Shown: positions 6,302 through 12,502, counted from the stretch's first letter. The stretch is DNA of 13,258 nt from an uncultured Acidimicrobiales bacterium (GCA_937942965.1 CALDGN010000281.1:1-13258), one strand, 5' to 3'. Program-made: numbers and translations. Notes: generated by a model from the letters alone, not told the origin.

Positions 6302-7555
6302 TCAGCTGTCGCTGGTGAGCGAAATGTCGTCAGCCCAGGCCTGATCGACGCGGCTGAGCGTCGGTCGACGAGTGGCAGCTCCATTGGCGACCTGTCCGAC
6401 CTGACCGATCTTTGCGATCCGTAGCGGCTGAGCCGCAGGCTTGGTCACCGTCAGCGTGGTGCGGGCATTCGCTGCCGCCGGGACCGATGACGGGGAAGCG
6501 GGCGTTGCGATCGCCGCGGGCACGAGACGAGGACGTTCGACCGGGGCTTCTGGCTGGGGCGCGGCAGCTGGCGCTGGAACTGGTTCTGGTGCGGGTGCTG
6601 TGACCGGTGTAGGCGGAGCTGCAGGCGGGGGATCGGGTTGCTGCATGGCAGCAGCAGTCGGTGCGGGCGCAACCGGTGTTGCCACAGCTGGTGTGGCTGC
6701 GACGAGGGGCGGAGCGTCGGGCGCAAGGAAGGCTGGAACGTCGAGCATTCCGGCGGTCATCACCAGGTCGAGTGAGCCTTCGGTGGCCTGGTGGAGCCAG
6801 GAGTCCGCCTCGGCTTCGTCGTCGGCTTGTTGTTCTCGCCAGCGCAACCAGCCGCCGGTGACGCCAGCGCCAAGAAGCGTGCCCAGGATCGTCATCGCAA
6901 TCAGCGAGCGGCCCGTTTCGGATGCGGTCGGGTTGTCGCCGAAAAGTTCAGCGCCAGGGTCGGACTGCAATGCCTCGATCGAGTTGGCTGCGACGGCTTC
7001 TTCGGTGGCGGCGACGTCGCGGCGCGCTTCGAGCCGGGCGGCTTCGGCATCGTCGCCCGCAAGGCGAGCCGTGCCGAGTCGCGTGATAAGCGAGTCAAGC
7101 TCAGCCTCAGCGAGTGCGGCCCGGTCGGCCCACGTCGCGATGAGTGCCTCTCGGCGCTGCGAAATGTAGGCCGAAGCCCAGTTGCGTGACAGCCGAATCG
7201 CCTCGTCTGCGGTATCGCCCGGTGCGGTGAAGGCGAGCACGTTGTTGTCGCCGCCGGCGTCGACATCGATCGTGTTCGGCGCCGTTGGGATTGCGCCCCG
7301 CACAACGTCAAGCACGACACCGGATTGCGCAAAGCGGATCTCGGCATCGAGCGGTGTGGTGCCATCGAGCGACGCTTCACCAAGATCAGCTGCGGCCAAA
7401 CGTGTGACGAGCACCTGCGTGGTGGCGTCGAACCCAGGTGGTGAGCGCAGCGCGAAGAACGCACCCACCAACAAACCAACCAGCGCTCCCACGAGGATGC
7501 GGCTGAGATTCCGGGCGAGAAACCCGCCGGAGTCGCCTGGTGGCGTTGGACTCAC
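6302..7555 (-). CDS. Wzz/chain-length-determinant-like two-TM membrane protein with Pro/Ala-rich C-terminal tail
   Basis: 417 residues from a GTG at 7553-7555. Layout: short cytoplasmic N-terminus, TM1 (about 19-36) ending near the RSPPGFDA segment, an extracytoplasmic domain (about 38-215) with an alpha-helical, Ala/Glu/Arg-rich coiled-coil-like part (about 135-195), and TM2 (about 217-237). A long cytoplasmic tail (238-417) contains a Pro/Ala/Val low-complexity stretch (about 274-362). This TM-coil-TM plan resembles Wzz and the transmembrane activators of polysaccharide export (KpsE/CapA-like). In those proteins the domain controls polymer chain length, and in actinobacteria it may carry a fused or separate tyrosine kinase. 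No Walker motifs or tyrosine cluster occur in this tail and no polysaccharide operon is adjacent, so the assignment rests on topology and modest similarity. A TACGAT box lies 6 nt before the GTG, suggesting a leaderless mRNA separate from yajQ. Confidence 0.55.
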   Translation of the reverse strand: MSPTPPGDSGGFLARNLSRILVGALVGLLVGAFFALRSPPGFDATTQVLVTRLAAADLGEASLDGTTPLDAEIRFAQSGVVLDVVRGAIPTAPNTIDVDAGGDNNVLAFTAPGDTADEAIRLSRNWASAYISQRREALIATWADRAALAEAELDSLITRLGTARLAGDDAEAARLEARRDVAATEEAVAANSIEALQSDPGAELFGDNPTASETGRSLIAMTILGTLLGAGVTGGWLRWREQQADDEAEADSWLHQATEGSLDLVMTAGMLDVPAFLAPDAPPLVAATPAVATPVAPAPTAAAMQQPDPPPAAPPTPVTAPAPEPVPAPAAAPQPEAPVERPRLVPAAIATPASPSSVPAAANARTTLTVTKPAAQPLRIAKIGQVGQVANGAATRRPTLSRVDQAWADDISLTSDS

Positions 7556-7561
7556 GCGTCG

Positions 7562-7567
7562 ATCGTA
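7562..7567 (-). promoter_or_regulatory. Putative -10 box for the leaderless Wzz-like gene
   Basis: On the minus strand TACGAT is followed by a 6-nt spacer (CGACGC) and the GTG start at 7555-7553. No SD is present. It sits in the 81-nt gap after yajQ, implying the gene has its own promoter rather than depending on yajQ read-through. Confidence 0.5.
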
Positions 7568-7636
7568 CCGTTCGTCCCGATGTCGCCCGATGAGTCGATC
7601 AACCCAGTTGGGTAGCTGCGTTCGCGGCGTTGCCGC

Positions 7637-8125
7637 TTAGTCGCGGAAGTTGCCGAACTGCATGGGGAAGTCGAAGTCGCCGCCCTTGAGTGCGGCGATC
7701 ACATCTTGGAGCGAGTCGCGCTTCTTGCCGGACACGCGGAGCTGTTCACCCTGGGTCGAACTGGACACGCCCTTGATGCCCAAGTCCTTGATGAACTTGT
7801 TGAGCTTCTTGGCGTTGTCCGAGGAGATACCGGCACTCAGCGTTGCCGTCTGGCGGGCACGGCCACCGGAGGCTTCTTCGACGTCGCCGTAGTCAAGTGC
7901 CTTGAGGGACACGCTGCGGCGAACCATCTTCTCTTCGAGGACCTGGCGCAAGGCGACGAGACGATCTTCGCTGGCCGAGTTCATCGTGATCGCCGATTCG
8001 GTGAGCTCGATCTGCGAGTCGGTGCCTTTGAAATCGAAGCGGTTCTGGATCTCGCGTTGGGCCTGATCGACGGCGTTGCGTACTTCTTGCATGTCGACTT
8101 CGGACGTCACATCGAACGTTGGCAT
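7637..8125 (-). CDS. yajQ: YajQ family cyclic-di-GMP/nucleotide-binding protein (UPF0234)
   Basis: 162 residues, the standard YajQ length. The N-terminus MPTFDVTSEVDMQEVRNAVD, then NRFDFKGTDS (about 29-38), the central KMVRRSVSLKALDYG stretch, KKLNKFIKDLGIKGV and the C-terminal GGDFDFPMQFGNFRD are all strongly conserved in this family. The fold is two ferredoxin-like domains. Studied members bind nucleic acids, nucleotides or cyclic di-GMP in the cytoplasm and can affect gene expression; the role in this organism is unknown. The start ATG has GAGGGGAA as Shine-Dalgarno about 6-8 nt upstream, so it is leadered, unlike its downstream neighbour. A TAGCGT -10-like box lies about 32 nt before the start. 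It is divergent from tRNA-Tyr. Confidence 0.95.
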   Translation of the reverse strand: MPTFDVTSEVDMQEVRNAVDQAQREIQNRFDFKGTDSQIELTESAITMNSASEDRLVALRQVLEEKMVRRSVSLKALDYGDVEEASGGRARQTATLSAGISSDNAKKLNKFIKDLGIKGVSSSTQGEQLRVSGKKRDSLQDVIAALKGGDFDFPMQFGNFRD

Positions 8126-8157
8126 GGTGTCGTTCCCCTCGTGCAGCTGGTCCGATC

Positions 8158-8163
8158 ACGCTA
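8158..8163 (-). promoter_or_regulatory. Possible -10 box of yajQ
   Basis: Minus-strand TAGCGT fits TANNNT and would start transcription near 8151, giving a leader of about 25 nt that includes the GAGGGGAA ribosome-binding site. No clear -35 is seen. It lies in the 118-nt divergent gap shared with tRNA-Tyr. Confidence 0.35.
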
Positions 8164-8222
8164 GTTGCAGATGCGTCGGATTTCATCGGCAAAAAGGCGG
8201 TGCGTGCCGGGTCTCATATGGG

Positions 8223-8228
8223 TATCGT
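8223..8228 (+). promoter_or_regulatory. Possible -10 box of tRNA-Tyr
   Basis: TATCGT lies 15 nt before the 5' end of the tRNA, which is consistent with transcription starting a few bases ahead of the mature tRNA. No -35 match was recognised. Confidence 0.35.
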
Positions 8229-8243
8229 GTGCAACCGAATCAT

Positions 8244-8326
8244 GGGTCAGTGCCCGAGCGGCCAAAGGGAACGGGCTGTAAACCCGTCGTGATTTCACTT
8301 CGATGGTTCAAATCCATCCTGGCCCA
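8244..8326 (+). tRNA. tRNA-Tyr (anticodon GTA)
   Basis: 83-nt class II tRNA. The acceptor stem GGGTCAG pairs with CTGGCCC (one T-G pair), with discriminator A8326. The anticodon stem ACGGG/CCCGT closes the loop CTGTAAA with anticodon GTA at 8278-8280. There is a long variable arm, as expected for bacterial tRNA-Tyr, and a T-arm GATGG-TTCAAAT-CCATC. The 3' CCA is not encoded, so it must be added enzymatically. It is a lone tRNA gene with its own hairpin terminator directly downstream. Confidence 0.97.
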
Positions 8327-8333
8327 CATGATG

Positions 8334-8373
8334 CGAAGCCCCTGCCGATTCCGGCAGGGGCTTCGTCACTTTT
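8334..8373 (+). terminator. Intrinsic terminator of tRNA-Tyr
   Basis: A perfect 14-bp stem (8334-8347 with 8352-8365) has an ATTC loop and is followed on the plus strand by TCAC and TTTT (8370-8373). It begins 7 nt after the tRNA. The amidohydrolase on the minus strand ends 20 nt beyond it, so the hairpin may also help end that transcript, although no T-run exists in that direction. Confidence 0.85.
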
Positions 8374-8393
8374 CCGAGGTAATCCGGTGGGCG

Positions 8394-9581
8394 TCAGTCG
8401 GCATCCATCGCCATGGCGGCGTACATGGCGACGCCGTTGGCCATGGCGTCTTCGTTGATGGTCATGAAGTTGGAGTGGTTCGGCGGGATCTCGCCGGGCT
8501 CCATGCCTTCGGGGGCAACGCCCAGGAACACCATCGAGCCGGGAACCTCGTTGAGCACGTAGCTGAAGTCCTCGGCACCCATGACGCCCGATGGCATGTG
8601 ATGGAAGTGGCTTTCGCCGAACAGCTGCTGGGCGACGTCGTCGGCACGGGCGACTTCGGCGTCGTCGTTGACGGTGACCGGATAGCCCTGCTCGATTTCG
8701 AGTTCGCACGTGCAGCCGTGGGCGGCCGCCGTGTGGGTTGCAACCCGCTCGACGCCTTCTTTGATGCGGGCCCGGATCTTCTCGTCGAAGGTACGGATCG
8801 TGCCTTCCATGCGGGCGGTCTCGGGGATGATGTTGTTCGTCGTGCCCGCTTCGAGGTGGGCGACGGTGAGCACGGCTTCGTCGGAGCCTGCCTTGACTCG
8901 GCCGACCATCGTGTGGAGGCCAAGGATCGCCTGGGCCGCTGCGGGGATCGGGTCGATCGCGTCGGCGGGCATCGAGGCGTGACCGCCGCGCCCGACCATC
9001 GTGATGTCGAAGCGGTCGGCGCTGGCCATGACGGGCCCGCCCTTGGTGAAGAACATGCCGGCGGGCATGGGCGTAATCACGTGGATCGCAAACGCACGGT
9101 CAACGTTCTCGAGCACGCCTTCTTCGATCATGTACCGGGCGCCGTGGAAGCCTTCTTCCCCGGGCTGGAACATGAAGCGGACCGGGCCCGGCAGTTCGTC
9201 CTTGTTCTCGACGAGCATGCGGGCGGCGCTGAGCAGCATGGCGACGTGGCTGTCGTGGCCGCAGGCGTGCATGCGTCCCTCGTAGCGGGACTTCCAGGGC
9301 ACGTCGGCGTCTTCTTGGAGCGGAAGCGCGTCCATGTCGGCGCGCAGCAGCGTCATGGGGCCGTCGCGATCGACGTGCAGGTCAGCGACGACCGAGGTGG
9401 TCGACTCGCCCTTGGTGATGGTCAGCCCGAGGCCGGTCAGGGCGTCGAGAATCTTGGACTGGGTCTCGGGAAGTTGCAGTCCGAGTTCGGGTTCGGCGTG
9501 CATCGCCCGACGCAGATCGACGGTGTATTCCTGGAGGCCGCTGGCGGCTTCGACGACATCGGGTCCGAGAGCTGTTGACAT
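8394..9581 (-). CDS. M20D-family metal-dependent amidohydrolase/peptidase (hippurate hydrolase/IAA-amino-acid hydrolase type)
   Basis: 395 residues, normal for M20D. It hydrolyses N-acyl-amino-acid or related amide bonds with a di-metal centre in the cytoplasm; the exact substrate cannot be read from sequence. Motifs: MHAEPELG (27-34), RADMDALP (80-87), MHACGHDSH (104-112; ligands C107 and H109), QPGEEG (139-144; ligand/catalytic E142-E143), AIHV (H167), the dimerisation-domain GRGGHASMP (197-205), TTNNIIPE (247-254), MGAEDFSY (334-341) and PNHSNF (367-372; ligand H369). All ligands are present. The frame stays open far upstream, through a tandem repeat and across the acetyltransferase gene. 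The start is set at the ATG 9579-9581 (MSTALGPD), where homology to the family begins, with GAGG about 9 nt upstream; an ATG at 9590 is an alternative. It could be co-transcribed with the upstream acetyltransferase. Confidence 0.93.
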   Translation of the reverse strand: MSTALGPDVVEAASGLQEYTVDLRRAMHAEPELGLQLPETQSKILDALTGLGLTITKGESTTSVVADLHVDRDGPMTLLRADMDALPLQEDADVPWKSRYEGRMHACGHDSHVAMLLSAARMLVENKDELPGPVRFMFQPGEEGFHGARYMIEEGVLENVDRAFAIHVITPMPAGMFFTKGGPVMASADRFDITMVGRGGHASMPADAIDPIPAAAQAILGLHTMVGRVKAGSDEAVLTVAHLEAGTTNNIIPETARMEGTIRTFDEKIRARIKEGVERVATHTAAAHGCTCELEIEQGYPVTVNDDAEVARADDVAQQLFGESHFHHMPSGVMGAEDFSYVLNEVPGSMVFLGVAPEGMEPGEIPPNHSNFMTINEDAMANGVAMYAAMAMDAD

Positions 9582-9632
9582 GCCGGACATCCTCGCACCA
9601 AAGCGACAGGGGTGCCAGGCTCGTCTGACGGT

Positions 9633-9738
9633 TCCGCAGAGCGGCCAGAGGAGCGTCAGCGACGAAGCTGCGATTGCGAGGGTTGATCCGCAGAGCGGCC
9701 CGAGGAGCGTCAGCGACGAAGCTGCGATTGCGAGGGTT
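9633..9738. repeat. Tandem repeat, two 52-nt copies at 54-nt period
   Basis: Copy 1 (9633-9684) and copy 2 (9687-9738) differ at one base (A9647 versus C9701) and are separated by GA. The unit begins TCCGCAGAGCGG and ends GCGAGGGTT. Copy 2 runs into the stop codon of the acetyltransferase. It fills most of the gap between the two minus-strand genes. On the minus strand the period is a multiple of three and would encode a hydrophobic 18-residue repeat (LAIAASSLTLL-like), but there is no sign that it is translated. Confidence 0.9.
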
Positions 9739-10231
9739 AGAGCAGGAGTTGGAGTTCGGTGACGTCGAGCCATTGGCCGAACTTGCGACCGACCTGGCGT
9801 TCGACGCCGACGAGTTCGTAGCCGTGGCGCATATGCACGGCGACGGAGCCAGGGTTGTCGCCGGCGATGCGGGCGATGACCGAGTGGAAACCGTGCGAAC
9901 GGGCCCGTTCCAGAATCTCGGTCATGAGCAGATTGCCGATGCCCTTGCCTTGTTGGCCCTCCGCGACGTAGATCGAGTTCTCGACCGTCGTCCGATAGGC
10001 GGCCCGCTCTTTGAATTGGCTGAGCGAGGCGAACCCGACGACCTCGTCGTCGATGACGGCAACGACGACTGGCGTCGCCCCTTGGTGGCGTCGTATCCAT
10101 TCGATCTGACCTTCGAGGGTGCGCGGCTCGAGGTCGAGCGTGGCGGTTCCCGTCATGACCTCGTGGTTGTAGATCGCAAGCAGCGCCTGCGCATCAGCCT
10201 CGGTGGCATCTCGGATGATGGGTTGCGTCAT
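9737..10231 (-). CDS. GNAT N-acetyltransferase, phosphinothricin/methionine-sulfoximine acetyltransferase type
   Basis: 164 residues, one GNAT domain. N-terminal IRDATEADAQALLAIYNHEV (6-25) and TATLDLEPRTLE (29-40) are typical of the Pat/Bar/MnaT group. Then come GFASLSQF (66-73), AYRTTVENSIYV (78-89; E84 in the region of the catalytic Glu), the acetyl-CoA pyrophosphate loop QQGKGIG (93-99) and the strongly conserved VGRKFGQWLDV (147-157) near the C-terminus. Characterised relatives transfer acetyl from acetyl-CoA to glutamate-analogue amines such as phosphinothricin, methionine sulfoximine or methionine sulfone. The natural substrate here is not determined and resistance should not be assumed. 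The ATG start matches family N-termini; the SD is weak. Its stop codon overlaps the end of a tandem repeat, and the amidohydrolase lies downstream. Confidence 0.88.
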   Translation of the reverse strand: MTQPIIRDATEADAQALLAIYNHEVMTGTATLDLEPRTLEGQIEWIRRHQGATPVVVAVIDDEVVGFASLSQFKERAAYRTTVENSIYVAEGQQGKGIGNLLMTEILERARSHGFHSVIARIAGDNPGSVAVHMRHGYELVGVERQVGRKFGQWLDVTELQLLL

Positions 10232-10244
10232 GACGGTTCGCTGT

Positions 10245-10288
10245 CCCTGTCCTTCGGAAGTGGCCCTGTCCTGAAGAAGTGGCCCTGA
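10245..10288. repeat. Short 19-nt tandem repeat
   Basis: Two 19-nt copies (10245-10263 and 10264-10282), each starting CCCTGTCCT and ending GAAGTGG, match at 16 of 19 positions; a third partial copy, CCCTGA, follows. It lies in the gap between the divergent acetyltransferase and tRNA-Thr, within their promoter region. Function unknown. Confidence 0.6.
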
Positions 10289-10317
10289 ATGTCGAAAACG
10301 GGTTGGGCGGAGCCGCG

Positions 10318-10323
10318 TATCAT
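10318..10323 (+). promoter_or_regulatory. Possible -10 box of the tRNA-Thr/tRNA-Met transcript
   Basis: TATCAT is 17 nt before the tRNA-Thr 5' end and fits TANNNT. No convincing -35 was found at the standard distance. Confidence 0.4.
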
Positions 10324-10340
10324 GGCATCCTTACCGCCCT

Positions 10341-10416
10341 GCTCCCTTAGCTCAGTCGGTAGAGCGCTTCCATGGTAAGGAAGAGGTCAAGAGTTCAATT
10401 CTCTTAGGGAGCTCCA
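10341..10416 (+). tRNA. tRNA-Thr (anticodon GGT)
   Basis: 76 nt including an encoded CCA (10414-10416). Acceptor GCTCCCT pairs with AGGGAGC, discriminator T10413. Anticodon stem CTTCC/GGAAG closes loop ATGGTAA with GGT at 10374-10376. T-arm AAGAG-TTCAATT-CTCTT. It is the first gene of a tRNA pair; a 15-nt spacer leads to tRNA-Met, and that spacer can fold as CCGGA-TCTT-TCCGG (10418-10431, overlapping the region before tRNA-Met), a plausible processing signal. Confidence 0.97.
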
Positions 10417-10431
10417 GCCGGATCTTTCCGG

Positions 10432-10505
10432 GGCGCCGTAGCTCAGTTGGTGAGAGCGCTCGACTCATAATCGAGAGGTCGACAGTTCAAATCTGTCCGG
10501 CGCTA
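10432..10505 (+). tRNA. tRNA-Met, elongator (anticodon CAT)
   Basis: 74 nt. Acceptor GGCGCCG pairs with CGGCGCT, leaving G1 opposite U72 as a wobble pair; discriminator A10505; CCA not encoded. Anticodon stem CTCGA/TCGAG closes loop CTCATAA with CAT at 10466-10468. T-arm GACAG-TTCAAAT-CTGTC. It lacks the C1-A72 mismatch and the three G-C pairs of initiator tRNA. Synteny after tRNA-Thr favours elongator Met; a lysidine-modified tRNA-Ile2 is possible but less likely. Confidence 0.92.
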
Positions 10506-10527
10506 CATGCTCGTCACCACCCCGCCA

Positions 10528-10533
10528 TATGCT
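10528..10533 (+). promoter_or_regulatory. Putative -10 box for the leaderless sigma-factor gene
   Basis: TATGCT is followed by the 6-nt spacer GCGGGC and then the GTG at 10540. It lies just after tRNA-Met, giving the sigma factor its own start site; no SD precedes the GTG. Confidence 0.5.
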
Positions 10534-10539
10534 GCGGGC

Positions 10540-11208
10540 GTGGATGACGAACTCAAGCCACTCATCGCCAAGGCCAAGGCCGGCGATCGAGCGGCATTCG
10601 ACGAACTCGTCAAAGCCACGTACCAGCGTGTGCATGCCTTGGCGTTGCGTCTGACCGGCAACGAACACGATGCCGACGATGTGGTGCAAGACACCTACGT
10701 GCGGGCGTTCCGTAGCCTTCGCAAGTTTCGTGGCGATGCCCGCTTCTCGACCTGGTTGCATCGGATCACCGCGAACAGCGCATCGACGATGATGGGTCGC
10801 AGTCAGCGGCACCGTCACGACGACATCGAAAGCGTCATCGACCTGGCAGATCACCGCGACGATTCTGACCCCGAGTTCCAGCTGCAGAACGGTGCCGTTG
10901 GCGCCAGACTTCGTAAGGCGCTCGACAACTTGCCCGAGCGGCTTCGCAATGTGGTCGTCCTGCGAGATGTGCACGGCATGTCACATCGTGAGATTGCCGA
11001 AGAGCTCGATATCTCCGAAGCTGCGGCCAAAGTTCGCCTGCATCGGGCCCGCGCCCGGCTGCGCGACGGCCTGGTTGCGTGGCGACCGGCATCGTTCGAA
11101 CGCTCGGTTGCAGACGGCGACGAAACCGCGGTCGGTGCGGCTGCCGATGCAAGCGATGCCGTCGAAGCCGACGTCATCGACCTCGACGCACGTCGCAACG
11201 CCAGCTAA
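10540..11208 (+). CDS. ECF-type RNA polymerase sigma factor (sigma-70 family)
   Basis: 222 residues from the GTG at 10540. An in-frame ATG at 10507 would begin 2 nt after tRNA-Met and inside the presumed promoter, so it is disfavoured. The sigma-2 region covers about 18-88, with the region 2.2-type pattern DADDVVQDTYVRAFRSL (44-60) and FSTWLHRITAN (69-79). The sigma-4 region covers about 121-178, with LPERLRNVVVLRDVHGMSHREIAEEL and the recognition-helix stretch SEAAAKVRLHRARARLR. There is no sigma-3 region, hence the ECF class; it directs RNA polymerase to a specialised promoter set. An acidic, Ala/Asp-rich C-terminal extension (about 179-222) goes beyond the usual domain end. No anti-sigma gene follows: the next gene is tRNA-Trp, 76 nt downstream. 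Regulon and signal are unknown. Confidence 0.93.
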   Translation: MDDELKPLIAKAKAGDRAAFDELVKATYQRVHALALRLTGNEHDADDVVQDTYVRAFRSLRKFRGDARFSTWLHRITANSASTMMGRSQRHRHDDIESVIDLADHRDDSDPEFQLQNGAVGARLRKALDNLPERLRNVVVLRDVHGMSHREIAEELDISEAAAKVRLHRARARLRDGLVAWRPASFERSVADGDETAVGAAADASDAVEADVIDLDARRNAS

Positions 11209-11284
11209 TTCGGGCCGCTGGAGCGGTCCAAGTAACTGGCGAGTAATCCGGTGGTCGCCCAGCTAGCCTTGGCGGACCAGTCAT

Positions 11285-11360
11285 AGGGCAGTGGCGCAAT
11301 TGGTAGCGCACCGGTCTCCAAAACCGGCGGTTGTGGGTTCGAGCCCCGCCTGCCCTGCCA
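11285..11360 (+). tRNA. tRNA-Trp (anticodon CCA)
   Basis: 76 nt with encoded 3' CCA (11358-11360). Acceptor AGGGCAG pairs with CTGCCCT, discriminator G11357. Anticodon stem CCGGT/ACCGG closes loop CTCCAAA with anticodon CCA at 11318-11320. D-arm GCGC...GCGC and T-arm GTGGG-TTCGAGC-CCCGC. Located 56 nt before secE, the usual actinobacterial arrangement. A short GCCAA...TTGGC inverted repeat follows the tRNA and may guide processing. Confidence 0.97.
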
Positions 11361-11416
11361 ACTGCCAATCAGTTTGGTTGGCGATTTCACACGATCTCCC
11401 CGAGGTTCCGACGGCT

Positions 11417-11725
11417 ATGTCCGACACGAGCAGCTTGAATCGACAAACCCGCCGCTTTGCCCAGAAGCAAGGGCTTCTTGACGACGACGGTGAGCCGGTA
11501 CGCCAGAAGCGCGAACCACGCCAGCAGTCCACCGAACCCCGTACGCCTCCGGCCCAGTTCTTCCGTGAAGTTCGGGCCGAGATGCGCAAGGTCGTCTGGC
11601 CAAGCCGCGAAGAAGTCGCGAACTACTCGATCGTGGTCTTCACGCTTCTCGTGCTGTTCACCGGCCTTGTTGCCCTGCTCGATTTCGGGCTTGGTGAAGC
11701 AATCGTCAAGCTGTTCGAACGATGA
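11417..11725 (+). CDS. secE: Preprotein translocase subunit SecE
   Basis: 102 residues. Residues 1-45 are a charged, poorly conserved cytoplasmic tail. The SecE signature follows at about 46-65 (AQFFREVRAEMRKVVWPSRE, an amphipathic helix), then a single TM helix at about 69-90 and a short C-terminal end (LGEAIVKLFER). SecE clamps SecY in the SecYEG channel of the plasma membrane. Homology and a GAGGT motif about 10 nt upstream place the start at ATG 11417; the frame is open back through tRNA-Trp, which is meaningless. The ATG of nusG overlaps the stop codon (ATGA), so the two genes are translationally coupled. The order tRNA-Trp-secE-nusG-rplK is the conserved bacterial one. Confidence 0.95.
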   Translation: MSDTSSLNRQTRRFAQKQGLLDDDGEPVRQKREPRQQSTEPRTPPAQFFREVRAEMRKVVWPSREEVANYSIVVFTLLVLFTGLVALLDFGLGEAIVKLFER

Positions 11726-12489
11726 GCCTCGACGAAGAACAGACTCCAGCCACTGACGCCGAGGCTGCTGACGCACCCGCCGAAGCTGCGCCGGTCGAAG
11801 AAGCTGCAACTGAAGAAGCTGCAACTGAGGAAACGGTCGAAGTCGTCGACGAGAACGCACTCGTCTACGAAAAGGCTGAGGGCGAAGAAGACGACGAAGA
11901 CGGCGAAGCTGCGGCCCCCAAGGTCATCAGCGCCTACGACCGTCCTGGTCGCTGGTACGTCGTGCACACCCAGTCGGGTTACGAGAAGAAGGTCAAGCAG
12001 AACCTCGAAGCTCGTACCGCCTCGATGAACATGGATGGTCGCATCCACGAAGTCGTCATTCCAATGGAAGACGTCGTCGAGTTTCGCCAGGGCAAGAAGG
12101 TCGTCGTCCAAAAGAAGATGTTCCCCGGCTACTTGCTGGTGCGCTGCCGTCTTGACGACGACTCGTGGTTCGTGATCCGCAACACCCCAGGTGTCACCGG
12201 ATTCGTCGGCCAAGGCTCCAAGCCCTCGCCGCTTCCACGCCGCGAAGTCGAAACGTTCTTGCAGACCAAGGCCGACGACGCCGAAGCTGCCTCTGGCCCC
12301 AAGAAGACCCGGGCCCGCAAGCTCTACGAAATGGGCGAAACCGTCCGCGTCAAAGAAGGCCCGTTTGCGGACTTCTCTGGCGAGGTCATCGAGATCAACG
12401 AAGACCAGCTCAAGGTCAAGGTGTTGGTCAACATCTTCGGCCGTGAGACCCCGGTCGAGCTCGAATTCGCCCAGGTCGCCAAGCTCTAA
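11722..12489 (+). CDS. nusG: Transcription termination/antitermination factor NusG
   Basis: 255 residues. Residues 1-70 form a strongly acidic Ala/Glu/Asp-rich disordered tail, common in actinobacterial NusG and absent from E. coli. It contains a small internal duplication (EEAAT twice; a perfect 15-nt tandem repeat at 11797-11826). The NGN domain runs from about 77 to 185 with GRWYVVHTQSGYEKKVKQNL (76-95) and MFPGYLLVR (133-141), the RNA-polymerase contact face. The KOW domain (about 205-255) begins GETVRVKEGPFADFSG. NusG binds RNA polymerase to control pausing and termination and links transcription to ribosomes through the KOW domain. It overlaps secE by 4 nt. A structured 193-nt gap separates it from rplK. 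Confidence 0.97.
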   Translation: MSLDEEQTPATDAEAADAPAEAAPVEEAATEEAATEETVEVVDENALVYEKAEGEEDDEDGEAAAPKVISAYDRPGRWYVVHTQSGYEKKVKQNLEARTASMNMDGRIHEVVIPMEDVVEFRQGKKVVVQKKMFPGYLLVRCRLDDDSWFVIRNTPGVTGFVGQGSKPSPLPRREVETFLQTKADDAEAASGPKKTRARKLYEMGETVRVKEGPFADFSGEVIEINEDQLKVKVLVNIFGRETPVELEFAQVAKL

Positions 12490-12502
12490 CACCCCTCGCA
12501 GA

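Noticed and set aside
8076..9578. A 500-residue open frame on the plus strand across tRNA-Tyr and opposite the amidohydrolase
   Set aside because: It runs through a tRNA and a terminator hairpin and is antisense to a gene with complete metal ligands; shadow frame.
9633..9738. CRISPR array
   Set aside because: Only two copies, separated by 2 nt, with no spacers and no cas genes.
9582..10100. N-terminal extension of the amidohydrolase through the tandem repeat and the acetyltransferase gene
   Set aside because: The extra frame is antisense-like/alternate-frame sequence over a convincing GNAT gene. Family homology begins at 9581, where a GAGG lies at usable distance.
9737..10231. Herbicide- or antibiotic-resistance gene
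   Set aside because: The GNAT subgroup includes phosphinothricin acetyltransferases, but many members act on other amines and there is no resistance or biosynthetic context here.
10507..10539. ATG at 10507 as the sigma-factor start
   Set aside because: It begins 2 nt after tRNA-Met and overlaps the TATGCT box. The GTG at 10540 fits the sigma-2 domain start and the leaderless pattern.
11291..11416. N-terminal extension of SecE across tRNA-Trp
   Set aside because: It would translate the tRNA gene. The conserved SecE part is fully contained from 11417.
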